Shown here: one piece after another, positions 13,028 to 20,409 of the stretch | Layout of the letters: each line of letters starts with the position of its first letter | Numbering within the stretch: position 1 is the stretch's first letter | Origin: an uncultured Collinsella sp. | GTDB taxonomy: Bacteria; Actinomycetota; Coriobacteriia; Coriobacteriales; Coriobacteriaceae | Length of the DNA stretch: 21,044 nt | Assembly: GCA_902470895.1 (NCBI GenBank) | Contig: CABRID010000031.1 | Coordinates: 1-21,044, forward strand | Direction of reading: 5' to 3' | Position numbers and translations under genes: made by a program | The notes under the pieces: generated by a model | The model's input: only the letters and a program-made list of their open reading frames with translations | Database searches by the model: none | Told to the model about the DNA's origin: nothing

Positions 13028-15454
13028 TTACGCGTGCCAGATCTCGTCGCGGTACTCGCGAATGGTGCGGTCGCTCGAGAACCAGCCCGAGGAGGCGGTG
13101 TTGAGCAGGGCCTTGCGGTTCCAGGTCTCCTGGTCGCCATAGCTGCCGGTGAGCTTCTCCCACGCATCCACGTAGCTGCGGAAATCGGCCATGACCAGGT
13201 CGGGGTCATTGTTGTTCATGAGCTCGTTGTAGATGCTCTCGAAGTTGCCCGAAAGACCCGCAAAGGTGTTGTCCTTGAGCTCGTCCATCACGCGGCCCAG
13301 ACGCTCGCGGTCGCCGTTGAGGGTATCCCACGCAAAGTAGCTGTTGGATGCCCAGAGCTGCTCGACCTCGGGAGCGGTCAGGCCAAAGATGGCCTCGTTC
13401 TCGCGGCCGGCCAGATCGGCGATCTCGATGTTGGCGCCGTCGAGGGTGCCCAGCGTAATGGCGCCGTTCATCATGAGCTTCATGTTGGACGTGCCCGAGG
13501 CCTCCTTGCCGGCCGTGGAGATCTGCTCCGAGATCTCGGCGGCGGGGTAGATGAGCTGGGCGTTGCTTACGCGGAAGTTGGGGATAAAGCAGACCTTCAT
13601 AACCTCGTTCACGCGTGCGTCGTTGTTGATGACGTCGGCCACGGAGTTAATGAGGCGGATGGTCTCTTTGGCAAAGGTGTAGCTCGAGGCAGCCTTGCCG
13701 CTAAAGATGAAGGTCGTCGGCGTCACGTGGAAGTTGGGATCGGCGATGCGACGGTTGTAGATGTCCATCACCTTCATGATGTTCATGAGCTGGCGCTTGT
13801 AGGCATGGAAGCGCTTCACCTGAACATCGAAGACGGTGTTGGGGTCAATGACCAGACCAGTCTCGGCCTTAACGTAGGCGGCAAGGCGCTCCTTGTTGGC
13901 GCGCTTGGAGGCACCCACGGCCTTCAGGAACTCGGTATCGTCCTTAAACTCCTTGAGCTTCTCCAGCTCAAAGGCGTCCTTAAGCCAGCCGTCGCCAATG
14001 GCCTCGGTCACGAGCCTGGCATAGGTGGGGTTGGCCTCGGCAAAGAAGCGACGGTGCGAGATGCCGTTGGTCTTGTTGTTGAACTTCTCGGGCGTCAGGG
14101 CATAGAAGTCCTTGAGCACGATGTTCTTGATGATGTCGGAGTGGATCTTGGCCACGCCGTTGACGCTGTGGCTGCAGATCACGGACAGGTTGGCCATGCG
14201 AATCTCGCCGTCCCACAGGATGGCGGTCTGGCGCAGACGCTCCTGCCAGCCCTCCTGAGTGGTGTCGAACGACTCGTGCCAACGACGGCTGATCTCGTCG
14301 ATGATCTGGTACACGCGGGGGAGGAGCTTGGAGAACGTGCCGATGGGCCATTTCTCCAGAGCCTCGGGCAGGATGGTGTGGTTGGTGTAGCTCACAACCT
14401 GCGTCACGATGTTCCAGGCGTCGTCCCACTCGAGCTTCTTCTCGTCGATGAGGATACGCATGAGCTCGGGGCCGCACATGGCGGGGTGCGTGTCGTTAGT
14501 ATGGATTGCCACAAACTGCGGAAGCAGCTCCCAGTTCTCGCCGTGCTCCTTCTCAAAGGTGTCGAGCAGGCTGTAGATGCCGGCCGAAACAAACAGGTAC
14601 TCCTGCTTCAGGCGCAACAGACGGCCGTGCTCGCCGGCGTCGTTGGGGTAGAGGATGGCGCTGATGGCCTCGGCCTCGGCGCGCTCGGCATCGGCCTGGG
14701 CATAGTCGCCGCGGTTGAAGGCCTCAAGGTCAAAGTGCTCCTCGACCGGCTCGGCAGCCCAGACGCGCAGCTTGTTGACGGTCTCGCCGGCATAGCCCAC
14801 CACGGGGATGTCGTAGGGGACAGCCAGGATATCCTGCGTGTCCACCGTGCGGTAGAACGTGCGGCCGTTCTCCTCAAAGCCCTCAACACGGCCACCAAAC
14901 TTGATGGTCACGGCCTTGTCCTGACGACGGACCTCCCAGGGATAGCCGTGGGTGAGCCACTCGTCAGTGGCCTCGACCTGGCTGCCGTTAACGATCTCCT
15001 GCTTAAACAGGCCGTAGCGGTAGCGCATGCCGTTGCCGTAGCCGGCAATGCCCTCGGCTGCCATGGAATCCAGGAAGCATGCGGCCAGACGGCCCAGGCC
15101 ACCGTTGCCCAGCGCCGGATCGGGCTCCTGGTTCTCGATGACGGACAGGTCAAAGCCCATGTCGTCGAGCGCCTCGGCGACCATGTCTCGCACGCCAAAG
15201 TTGAGCAGGTAGTTGTCGAGCAGGCGGCCGATCAAAAACTCAATCGAGAAGTAGTACACGCGCTTCTTGCCCTCGGCGGTGGCGCGGGCGTCGCTCTTGG
15301 TGGCAACGGTGCGGGCCTTCTCGGCCACGAGCTTGGCCAAGGCGTTAAAGCGGTCGAGGTCGCTGGCGGCTTCGACGCTCTTGCCGCTGATGCTCATGAC
15401 GGCATCGCGATAGAGCTCGGTAAACTCCTGCTTGTTGTCGAAGATCTTATTCAT
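13028..15454 (-). CDS. glgP: Glycogen/alpha-glucan phosphorylase
   Basis: GlgP (GT35) uses pyridoxal phosphate to phosphorolyse alpha-1,4-glucans to glucose-1-phosphate in the cytoplasm. The 808 residues match the usual 790-850. Seen are the N-terminal YYFSIEFLIGR (67-77), the glycine-rich ALGNGGLGRLAACFLDS (114-130), HTNDTHPA, VKRFHAYKRQ (547-555), and the PLP-binding signature EASGTSNMKLMMNGA with Lys659 as the Schiff-base lysine, followed by LGTLDGANIEI. The start ATG at 15454 is preceded by GAAAGGA. It lies between glgB and glgC on one strand, so breakdown and synthesis genes share a transcript unless internal promoters exist. Confidence 0.97.
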   Translation of the reverse strand: MNKIFDNKQEFTELYRDAVMSISGKSVEAASDLDRFNALAKLVAEKARTVATKSDARATAEGKKRVYYFSIEFLIGRLLDNYLLNFGVRDMVAEALDDMGFDLSVIENQEPDPALGNGGLGRLAACFLDSMAAEGIAGYGNGMRYRYGLFKQEIVNGSQVEATDEWLTHGYPWEVRRQDKAVTIKFGGRVEGFEENGRTFYRTVDTQDILAVPYDIPVVGYAGETVNKLRVWAAEPVEEHFDLEAFNRGDYAQADAERAEAEAISAILYPNDAGEHGRLLRLKQEYLFVSAGIYSLLDTFEKEHGENWELLPQFVAIHTNDTHPAMCGPELMRILIDEKKLEWDDAWNIVTQVVSYTNHTILPEALEKWPIGTFSKLLPRVYQIIDEISRRWHESFDTTQEGWQERLRQTAILWDGEIRMANLSVICSHSVNGVAKIHSDIIKNIVLKDFYALTPEKFNNKTNGISHRRFFAEANPTYARLVTEAIGDGWLKDAFELEKLKEFKDDTEFLKAVGASKRANKERLAAYVKAETGLVIDPNTVFDVQVKRFHAYKRQLMNIMKVMDIYNRRIADPNFHVTPTTFIFSGKAASSYTFAKETIRLINSVADVINNDARVNEVMKVCFIPNFRVSNAQLIYPAAEISEQISTAGKEASGTSNMKLMMNGAITLGTLDGANIEIADLAGRENEAIFGLTAPEVEQLWASNSYFAWDTLNGDRERLGRVMDELKDNTFAGLSGNFESIYNELMNNNDPDLVMADFRSYVDAWEKLTGSYGDQETWNRKALLNTASSGWFSSDRTIREYRDEIWHA

Positions 15455-15548
15455 ACGTTCCTTTCCCCCGGGGATGTTTCTCCCGGAACGGTTATGACAT
15501 GTATCCTACGCCCCCGTGGGACGGGTAATTACAGTGGTAACGCCTTTG

Positions 15549-17810
15549 TTACGCTTTCTTGGCAGAAGCCTTAACAGCGGCTGCCTTGGCCTTGGGAGCA
15601 GCCTTTTTGGTGGCTGCCTTTTTGGCCGTGGTGGATTTGGCCGAAGCCTTGGCAGCGGGCTTGGCAGCCTTCGCCTTGGCCGGAGCCTTCTTTGCAGCCG
15701 CGGCCTTGGGCTTCACCGAGGACGTACGCTTACGCGTGGCCTTCTTGGGCTCCTCGACCACGGGCGGCTTGTAGCTGCTGGGACCGCGGCGCTTAAGCAC
15801 CACGCCTGCCAGGCCGGGCACCTTCATCTCAATGGAGTCCATCTGCCCGTTCCAGGGATAGGGCTCGCTCGAGCAAGTGTAGGGCTCCTCACCGGCGTAT
15901 CCGCTGCCACCAAACTCGGGACGGTCGGAATCGAAGATGACCTCCCAGTCACCCTCGCGCGGCACGCCCACGCGGAAGCTCTCGTAGCTCGCCGGGTCAA
16001 AGTTGATCAGGATCACCAGGTCGTCGTCGACGTCCTCGCCCTGGCGCACAAAGCTCACGATGGACTGCTTAGAGTTATCCGCGTCGATCCAGGTAAAGCC
16101 GTCGTCGGTGTAGCCACGCTCGTACAGGGCGGGCTCGGCGGTGTACAGGTGGTTGAGCGCCTTGATGAACGCCTGATGGTGCGCATGGGTCTCGTACTGC
16201 TCGGTCAGGAACCACTGAATGGACTCGTAGTAGCGCCACTCAATAAACTGGCCGATCTCGTTGCCCATAAAGTTGAGCTTGGCTCCGGGGTGCGTCATCT
16301 GGTAGAAGGCCAGCGTGCGCAGACCGGCAAACTGGCGCCACCAGTCGCCCGGCATGCGGCCGATGAGCGAGCACTTACCGTGCACGACCTCGTCGTGGCT
16401 CAGCGGGCAGATAAAGTTCTCGGTAAAGGCGTACATGATAGAGAACGTGAGCAACCCGTGGTTGCCGGGGCGCCACGGAAAATCGGTCTGCATGTAGTGC
16501 AGGGTGTCGTTCATCCAGCCCATGTCCCACTTGTAGTGGAAGCCCAGGCCGCCGTCCTGCGGCGGGTAGGTCACGAGCGGCCACGCGGTGGACTCCTCGG
16601 CCATCATCATCACGTCGGGGTAGTGCGCCTCCACGGCGCAGTTGACCTGGCGGATAAACGCGCTGGCGTCCAGGTCCTCTTCGGTACCGTATTTGTTGAA
16701 CTTCTTTTGGCCCGGATCGTCAATGCCAAAGTTGAGGTACAGCATGCTGGACACGCCGTCCATGCGAATACCGTCCACGTGGAAGTTCTCGAGCCAATAC
16801 AGCACGTTGGAGACCAGGAAGGAGCGGACCTCGCCGCGAGCGAAATCAAACTTGTGCGTGCCCCAGTTGGGGTGAATCTCGTGCTCAAACAGCATGTGGC
16901 CGTTAAAGGTGGCAAGGCCGTGGGAGTCGGCGCAAAAACCGCCGGGCACCCAGTCCATGATCACGCCGATGCCTGCCTCGTGGCACGCATCTATAAAGTG
17001 CATGAGCTGCTGCGGGTTGCCGTAGCGCGACGTGGCGGCATAATAGCCGGTCGTCTGATAACCCCAGGAGCCATCGAAGGGATGCTCCATAAGCGGCATG
17101 ACCTCGATATGCGTGTAGCCCATGTCGCGCACGTAGTCCACGAGCTCCACCGACAGGTCGTCGTAGGTGTAGAACTCGCCGCGCTGCGCGGGGAAGGGAT
17201 CCATGGGGCCGGGGTAGTTACCGTACTCGTCGGGCTCGCCCTGCGGCGCGTCGCCGTGGCGCTTCCACGAGCCAATATGCACCTCGTAGATGTTGAGCGG
17301 CTGCGACATGTGGTTGTGGGCGGCGCGGCGCTTGAGCCACGTGGCGTCGTTCCACTGGTAGCCATCGAGGGTCCACAGCACGCTGGCGGTACCCGGAGGG
17401 CACTCGGCCTTAAAGGCATACGGATCGGCTTTGTAGAGCTTCTCGCCCTCGTTGGTCTCGATGAGATATTTATAGAGCTGGCCCTGCTCGGCGCCAGGAA
17501 TAAAGCCTTCCCAAATAGCGCTCGTATGCACGGGCACCAGCGGGTTGGCTTCTTCATCCCAGTCGTTAAATTCGCCAATGACATGGACACTCTTTACGTC
17601 GGGCGCCCAAACGCAAAAGCGCCAGCCGCGCGTACGGTTCTGCGTGTCGGGATGAGCTCCCATCTTTTCCCAGCTGCGCTCCCACATTCCAATGCCAAAC
17701 AGGTAGACATCGTCCTTGGAGAGCTCCGGTGCGTGCGGAGCCGGTTTGCGGGTTGCGGGCTTTTTAGCCGTTGGCTTTAGCTTTGTATCGCTCACGTTTG
17801 ATCCCATCAT
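15549..17810 (-). CDS. glgB: 1,4-alpha-glucan branching enzyme with Lys/Ala-rich ends and a His-to-Gly change in region I
   Basis: GlgB (GH13) cuts an alpha-1,4 chain and rejoins it by an alpha-1,6 bond. With the ATG at 17810 it has 753 residues: a Lys/Pro-rich start, a CBM48 module (about 60-150, GWRFCVWAPDVKSVHVIGEFNDW), the barrel with region II DGIRMDGVSSML (nucleophile Asp351), region III AEEST (404-408) and region IV LSHDEVVHGK (Asp473), and a C-terminal beta domain. Region I reads DWVPGGF at 286-292, where E. coli GlgB has DWVPGHF; the His conserved through GH13 is Gly291. A tail of about 70 residues rich in Lys/Ala (KKAPAKAKAAKPAAK) ends the protein, like that of GlgA. Start choice is open: ATG 17807, or GTG 17795 with GATGGGA 6 bases upstream, are also plausible; a TTG at 17855 is less so. 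Confidence 0.92.
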   Translation of the reverse strand: MMGSNVSDTKLKPTAKKPATRKPAPHAPELSKDDVYLFGIGMWERSWEKMGAHPDTQNRTRGWRFCVWAPDVKSVHVIGEFNDWDEEANPLVPVHTSAIWEGFIPGAEQGQLYKYLIETNEGEKLYKADPYAFKAECPPGTASVLWTLDGYQWNDATWLKRRAAHNHMSQPLNIYEVHIGSWKRHGDAPQGEPDEYGNYPGPMDPFPAQRGEFYTYDDLSVELVDYVRDMGYTHIEVMPLMEHPFDGSWGYQTTGYYAATSRYGNPQQLMHFIDACHEAGIGVIMDWVPGGFCADSHGLATFNGHMLFEHEIHPNWGTHKFDFARGEVRSFLVSNVLYWLENFHVDGIRMDGVSSMLYLNFGIDDPGQKKFNKYGTEEDLDASAFIRQVNCAVEAHYPDVMMMAEESTAWPLVTYPPQDGGLGFHYKWDMGWMNDTLHYMQTDFPWRPGNHGLLTFSIMYAFTENFICPLSHDEVVHGKCSLIGRMPGDWWRQFAGLRTLAFYQMTHPGAKLNFMGNEIGQFIEWRYYESIQWFLTEQYETHAHHQAFIKALNHLYTAEPALYERGYTDDGFTWIDADNSKQSIVSFVRQGEDVDDDLVILINFDPASYESFRVGVPREGDWEVIFDSDRPEFGGSGYAGEEPYTCSSEPYPWNGQMDSIEMKVPGLAGVVLKRRGPSSYKPPVVEEPKKATRKRTSSVKPKAAAAKKAPAKAKAAKPAAKASAKSTTAKKAATKKAAPKAKAAAVKASAKKA

Positions 17811-17881
17811 GACGCGGCAGCGTGTTGCCTTGGTGACTAGATGCGAAAGGTCCAAGGCTGCACGAATCGAAGGGACGGCGA

Positions 17882-17935
17882 AGTTTCTGTGATTCGTTCC
17901 ACCTCGCGTGCTCGGTGGAACTTTCGGCAGAAACT
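17882..17935. promoter_or_regulatory. Nested symmetrical dyad in the glgB leader
   Basis: Two perfect 8-bp inverted repeats are nested. The outer is AGTTTCTG (17882-17889) with CAGAAACT (17928-17935); the inner is GTTCCACC (17896-17903) with GGTGGAAC (17914-17921). They are separated on each side by exactly 6 unpaired bases, and the central loop is 10 bases. It lies 72 bases upstream of the glgB ATG and downstream of its likely -10. It could be a leader RNA hairpin with a 6x6 internal loop, or a double DNA operator. Confidence 0.7.
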
Positions 17936-18007
17936 ACGATAACACCTGTGCGTTAGTTTTATGGACGAAAGCGGATTTGCGGGGGCGTTTAATCGGTAAG
18001 CGACATG

Positions 18008-18016
18008 TTTATACCA
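18008..18016 (-). promoter_or_regulatory. Candidate extended -10 promoter element of glgB
   Basis: On the minus strand this reads TGGTATAAA, an extended -10 (TGn plus TATAAA). No good -35 is present at normal spacing; the TGGTAAAAC dyad lies just upstream in the -35 region. The predicted transcript would include the nested dyad at 17882-17935 in a leader of nearly 200 bases. Confidence 0.4.
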
Positions 18017-18031
18017 CTGGCAGAATTGCCG

Positions 18032-18057
18032 TGGTAAAACCCTTGACAGTTTTACCA
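18032..18057. promoter_or_regulatory. Operator-like inverted repeat bracketing a -35 box
   Basis: TGGTAAAAC (18032-18040) and GTTTTACCA (18049-18057) are perfect inverted 9-mers with 8 bases between them. The spacer contains TTGACA (18043-18048), a consensus -35 for the plus-strand HAD gene, although the -10 at 17-18 bases (around TTCAAA) is poor. A regulator bound here would cover the -35 of the rightward promoter and the upstream part of the leftward glgB promoter. Confidence 0.6.
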
Positions 18058-18088
18058 ACTTGGGTTTCAAAATTGTTTGGCTGACGTT

Positions 18089-18119
18089 TGGTAAAACGTT
18101 TTTAGCAGGATGTTTACCA
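18089..18119. promoter_or_regulatory. Second operator-like site upstream of the HAD gene
   Basis: TGGTAAAAC at 18089-18097 continues as GTTTTTAGCA, an imperfect CG-centred palindrome. A shortened inverted half-site GTTTACCA follows at 18112-18119. The site lies 23-53 bases upstream of the HAD start, downstream of the TTGACA box, which is a typical repressor position. Confidence 0.5.
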
Positions 18120-18141
18120 TTTGATATCGAAAGGTTCGTTT

Positions 18142-18831
18142 ATGTCCCATACCGCCGCTCCCAAGGTTGCTTTTATTTTCGATTGCGACGGCACGTTAGT
18201 TAACAGCACACCCGTTTGGGCCTATGCCCAGCCCGAGTTATTGCACCGCCACGGTGTAGACGTGACCGTGGATGACTTTGCCCAATTTGAGCACCTGTCG
18301 CTGGAGGACGAGTGCCAGGCCTACCACGACACGTGGGGCATTGGCGCGAATGGCGAGGAGCTCTACCGTGAGCTGAGTGACATCCTGATCGATGGCTACT
18401 CCAAGGTGCCGCCGCGCGAGGGGCTCCTGGCATTTTTGGAGCAGGCGAAGGCGGCGGGCATTGCCATGTGCGTTGCCACTTCCACGCCGGCCGAACTGGT
18501 GCAGTCCGCGCTCGCTGGTGCCGGGCTCGACGTGTACATGGAGTTTGTTACCACGACGGGCGAGGCAGGACGCTCCAAGCAGTTCCCGGATGTGTATGAA
18601 CTTGCGTTGCGCCGTCTGGAGGAACGCCACGGGCATAAGTTCGAACGCGCATGGGTGTTTGAGGACGCCGTCTTTGGCCTTAAGAGCTCTGGAGTCGCCG
18701 GCTTTAAGCGCGTGGGTATTTATGACCCACACGGCCGCATGAAGCGCGACGATGTGCGCGCCAACTGCGATATCTTTATCGACAGCTACGTGGAGCTGAA
18801 TTTGGCCCGCGTGCTTGCGTTTGAGGGGTAG
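18142..18831 (+). CDS. HAD-superfamily hydrolase, beta-phosphoglucomutase-like subgroup
   Basis: A 229-residue subfamily IA haloacid dehalogenase-fold enzyme, expected to act on a small phosphorylated metabolite. Motif I FDCDGTLVNS has the nucleophile and acid/base Asp pair; a helical cap follows (about 25-90). Motif II is ATSTP, the motif III Lys is in GRSKQFPDVY, and motif IV is FEDAVFGLKSS. The cap and LVNSTP resemble beta-phosphoglucomutase and sugar-phosphate phosphatases, but the substrate cannot be told from sequence. The ATG at 18142 has GAAAGG 7 bases upstream; a TTG at 18121 is less likely. It is divergent from glgB with shared operator-like sites, and 9 bases ahead of the thiamine gene. 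Confidence 0.88.
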   Translation: MSHTAAPKVAFIFDCDGTLVNSTPVWAYAQPELLHRHGVDVTVDDFAQFEHLSLEDECQAYHDTWGIGANGEELYRELSDILIDGYSKVPPREGLLAFLEQAKAAGIAMCVATSTPAELVQSALAGAGLDVYMEFVTTTGEAGRSKQFPDVYELALRRLEERHGHKFERAWVFEDAVFGLKSSGVAGFKRVGIYDPHGRMKRDDVRANCDIFIDSYVELNLARVLAFEG

Positions 18832-18840
18832 GCGAGGGCT

Positions 18841-19482
18841 GTGTCGGACAAGGTATTAGTGGTCTGCGGCTCGCCTGTGGTGGCGAGTGCCAAGCTGCTG
18901 CGTTGCCTTGCGGGGGAGTGCGATCACGTTGTGGCCGTTGATCGCGGGTTCGACGTGCTGCTGAGCGCCGGGCTGGGCTGCGACGTTTATGTGGGGGATG
19001 CCGACACGGTGAGCGATGTGGGTCGTGCGCTGGTCGATGCCGCCACCGACTTTGAAGTTGAGCGCCACAACCCGTACAAGGACTATACCGATCTTGCGTT
19101 GGCGCTCGATTCCATCCGCCGTCGCTGGCCGGGTGCCGAAGTGGTTGCGACCTGCGCCACCGGCGGTCGCCCTGATATGGCGCTTTCCGTACTGGGCCTG
19201 CTCGCAGGCTACGACGACGCCCCAGTCTGGATTGCCGAGGACGAGACCATGGCCCGCATTCTGCACGAACGTGAATCCTGGACCATTGAGAATGCAACTG
19301 GCAAAACCTTTTCCATCATCGCCATAGCCCCTAACACCGAGGTAAGCGAACACGGTCTAGAGTGGGAACTAGATCACAGCCCACTGGGCTTGTTGGCCGA
19401 CACGGGTATCAGCAACGTTGTAAGGTCAACAGCCACGATCCAAGTCCACACCGGCACGGCCATCGCTTACCTATATCAATAG
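18841..19482 (+). CDS. thiN: Thiamine pyrophosphokinase
   Basis: The enzyme transfers pyrophosphate from ATP to thiamine to make thiamine diphosphate, the cofactor of transketolase and pyruvate enzymes. The 213 residues show the family pattern: an N-terminal catalytic domain with VAVDRGFDVLLSAGLGCDVYVGDADT (GDxD near 52-56), then the substrate motif KDYTDLALAL (80-89) and ATGGRPDMALS, and a C-terminal beta domain with TGISNVV. The start is GTG at 18841, 9 bases after the HAD stop, with GCGAGGG upstream. There is no room for a TPP riboswitch in front of it. thiN often follows rsgA and rpe in other bacteria; that arrangement is not seen here. Confidence 0.9.
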   Translation: MSDKVLVVCGSPVVASAKLLRCLAGECDHVVAVDRGFDVLLSAGLGCDVYVGDADTVSDVGRALVDAATDFEVERHNPYKDYTDLALALDSIRRRWPGAEVVATCATGGRPDMALSVLGLLAGYDDAPVWIAEDETMARILHERESWTIENATGKTFSIIAIAPNTEVSEHGLEWELDHSPLGLLADTGISNVVRSTATIQVHTGTAIAYLYQ

Positions 19483-19510
19483 GCATTTAGAATCTGACCT
19501 AAAAAAGTCC

Positions 19511-19539
19511 TTGCACCCCGCGCCAACTTCCCCTATAGT
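19511..19539 (+). promoter_or_regulatory. Promoter of the tRNA-Ala gene
   Basis: TTGCAC (19511-19516) and TATAGT (19534-19539) are spaced by 17 bases, close to the sigma-70 consensus. The tRNA begins 13 bases downstream, so transcription should start just before the mature 5' end. Confidence 0.8.
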
Positions 19540-19552
19540 ATCTCCTCGTCAC

Positions 19553-19628
19553 GGGGGCGTAGCTCAGCTGGGAGAGCGCTTGACTGGCAGTCAAGAGGTC
19601 AGGGGTTCGATCCCCCTCGTCTCCACCA
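19553..19628 (+). tRNA. tRNA-Ala, anticodon GGC
   Basis: The cloverleaf folds completely. The acceptor stem GGGGGCG pairs with CGTCTCC and contains the G3-U70 wobble that marks alanine tRNAs. The D arm starts with AGCTCAGCTGGGAGAGC. The anticodon stem CTTGA/TCAAG encloses loop CTGGCAG with anticodon GGC at 19586-19588 (reads GCC and GCU). The T arm contains GGTTCGATCC. The discriminator is A at 19625 and CCA is encoded at 19626-19628. It has its own promoter and terminator. Confidence 0.97.
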
Positions 19629-19639
19629 TCGTGAATGCA

Positions 19640-19669
19640 AAGGCCTTCGGGATTCCGAAGGCCTTTTTT
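19640..19669 (+). terminator. Intrinsic terminator of tRNA-Ala
   Basis: AAGGCCTTCGG (19640-19650) and CCGAAGGCCTT (19655-19665) form a perfect 11-bp stem with a GATT loop, and the U-run extends to 19669. It is a textbook rho-independent terminator 11 bases after the CCA. Confidence 0.95.
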
Positions 19670-19906
19670 CATGCCAAAACACCTTGCGGCACAAACCCAA
19701 TCCACACCAACAAAAAGTTGCACAATTTATTTCCCATGTCTGTACATAGTTTGTTAGCCAAACGCGATTATCAGTGTAGATCGCCGTTCCATATGGGCTT
19801 CAGGAACGCGCCTAATCACCGTTAGCATCCCATTAACCTGCGTCAATGTGAACAACATCCTAAAACAACCCTCTTAAGCACGCTTAATGAACGATATGTT
19901 GTCCAC

Positions 19907-19946
19907 CACAAGCTAAATCAGTTTCGCTAACAGCTTGTGCTAAGAT
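19907..19946 (+). promoter_or_regulatory. Extended -10 promoter with overlapping 8-bp dyad
   Basis: TGC-TAAGAT at 19938-19946 is an extended -10. It overlaps the right half of a perfect inverted repeat, CACAAGCT (19907-19914) and AGCTTGTG (19932-19939), with 17 bases between. A protein bound to the dyad would block or recruit polymerase. No clear -35 is seen. Confidence 0.4.
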
Positions 19947-20077
19947 ACCTAACGTTACATGAGTTCAACTGTGCTCACGGCTCCTGTAAGTCACAAAGCA
20001 CAGGGTCGATCAGTATCCGGCCGTAACGGCGGTGTTAGAAAAACCACGAGCTCCAATATTGATTGCCATGCGCGATT

Positions 20078-20120
20078 TTGCACATTTTACGGCTATTTTT
20101 CTTCGCTATAGCCAGTGCAA
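20078..20120 (+). promoter_or_regulatory. Leader hairpin 1
   Basis: TTGCAC (20078-20083) pairs with GTGCAA (20115-20120), and inside it GGCTAT (20091-20096) pairs with ATAGCC (20108-20113). This gives two stacked 6-bp helices with an asymmetric internal loop (7 bases against 1) and an 11-base apical loop. Confidence 0.5.
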
Positions 20121-20151
20121 TAAGTTGCTACAGCAAATCACAGCAGTCCTT

Positions 20152-20211
20152 CAGCTGTTTGCGTGCGGTCCAGTTTTGAAATCACTCGACCGGTTCGCAC
20201 GCAGCCAGCTG
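20152..20211 (+). promoter_or_regulatory. Leader hairpin 2 (long)
   Basis: CAGCTGTTTGCGTGCG (20152-20167) is matched by CGCACGCAGCCAGCTG (20196-20211) at 14 of 16 positions. Inside, GGTC (20167-20170) can pair with GACC (20188-20191). It is the strongest structure in the stretch, 199 bases upstream of the NusG-like start. Confidence 0.6.
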
Positions 20212-20409
20212 AGGTTATAGGCATTTTTGCGATACGTGCCTGTGACATCAGCGCTGCTTTTATACATACCGTTCACGGTGGGGCAGAGCCACGTGCTTGT
20301 CTGACTGGGCTCAGGGTTTGAATATGGAGCGCCTTCGCGCACAAGCGCCCTGGCGAAGCCATACCCAAGCCCCGTGAGCCACACGTAAGACAGCAAGGAG
20401 GTGGTGCTC

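Larger units (their letters stand above)
19670..20409 (+). other. 740-base non-coding stretch, likely long structured leader of the NusG-like frame
   Basis: No convincing protein gene is seen on either strand. It is more AT-rich than the rest of the window. It holds a palindrome TTAAGC-ac-GCTTAA (19874-19887), an 8-bp dyad over an extended -10 (19907-19946), several hairpins, and a perfect ribosome site AAGGAGG at 20395-20401. If transcription starts near 19953, the leader of the frame at 20410 would be about 450 bases, the long structured type seen before polysaccharide operons controlled by specialised NusG proteins. Confidence 0.5.

Noticed and set aside
13034..15574. 846-codon open frame on the plus strand opposite glgP
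   Set aside because: It mirrors the codon bias of glgP, has no ribosome site or recognisable domain, and glgP on the other strand is a full-length, motif-complete enzyme.
15516..17780. 754-codon open frame on the plus strand opposite glgB
   Set aside because: Antisense shadow of glgB with His/Val/Ala/Leu-rich translation and no family motif.
18832..18840. TPP riboswitch ahead of the thiamine pyrophosphokinase gene
   Set aside because: Only 9 bases separate it from the HAD gene, and I saw no THI-box-like sequence upstream of the HAD gene either.
20028..20039. GGCGGTGTTAG resembling the RfaH ops element GGCGGTAG
   Set aside because: Only the GGCGGT part matches; such a short match is expected by chance and no JUMPstart context surrounds it.
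20032..20220. 62-codon frame from a GTG in the non-coding stretch
   Set aside because: No ribosome site, no family resemblance, and it overlaps both leader hairpins.
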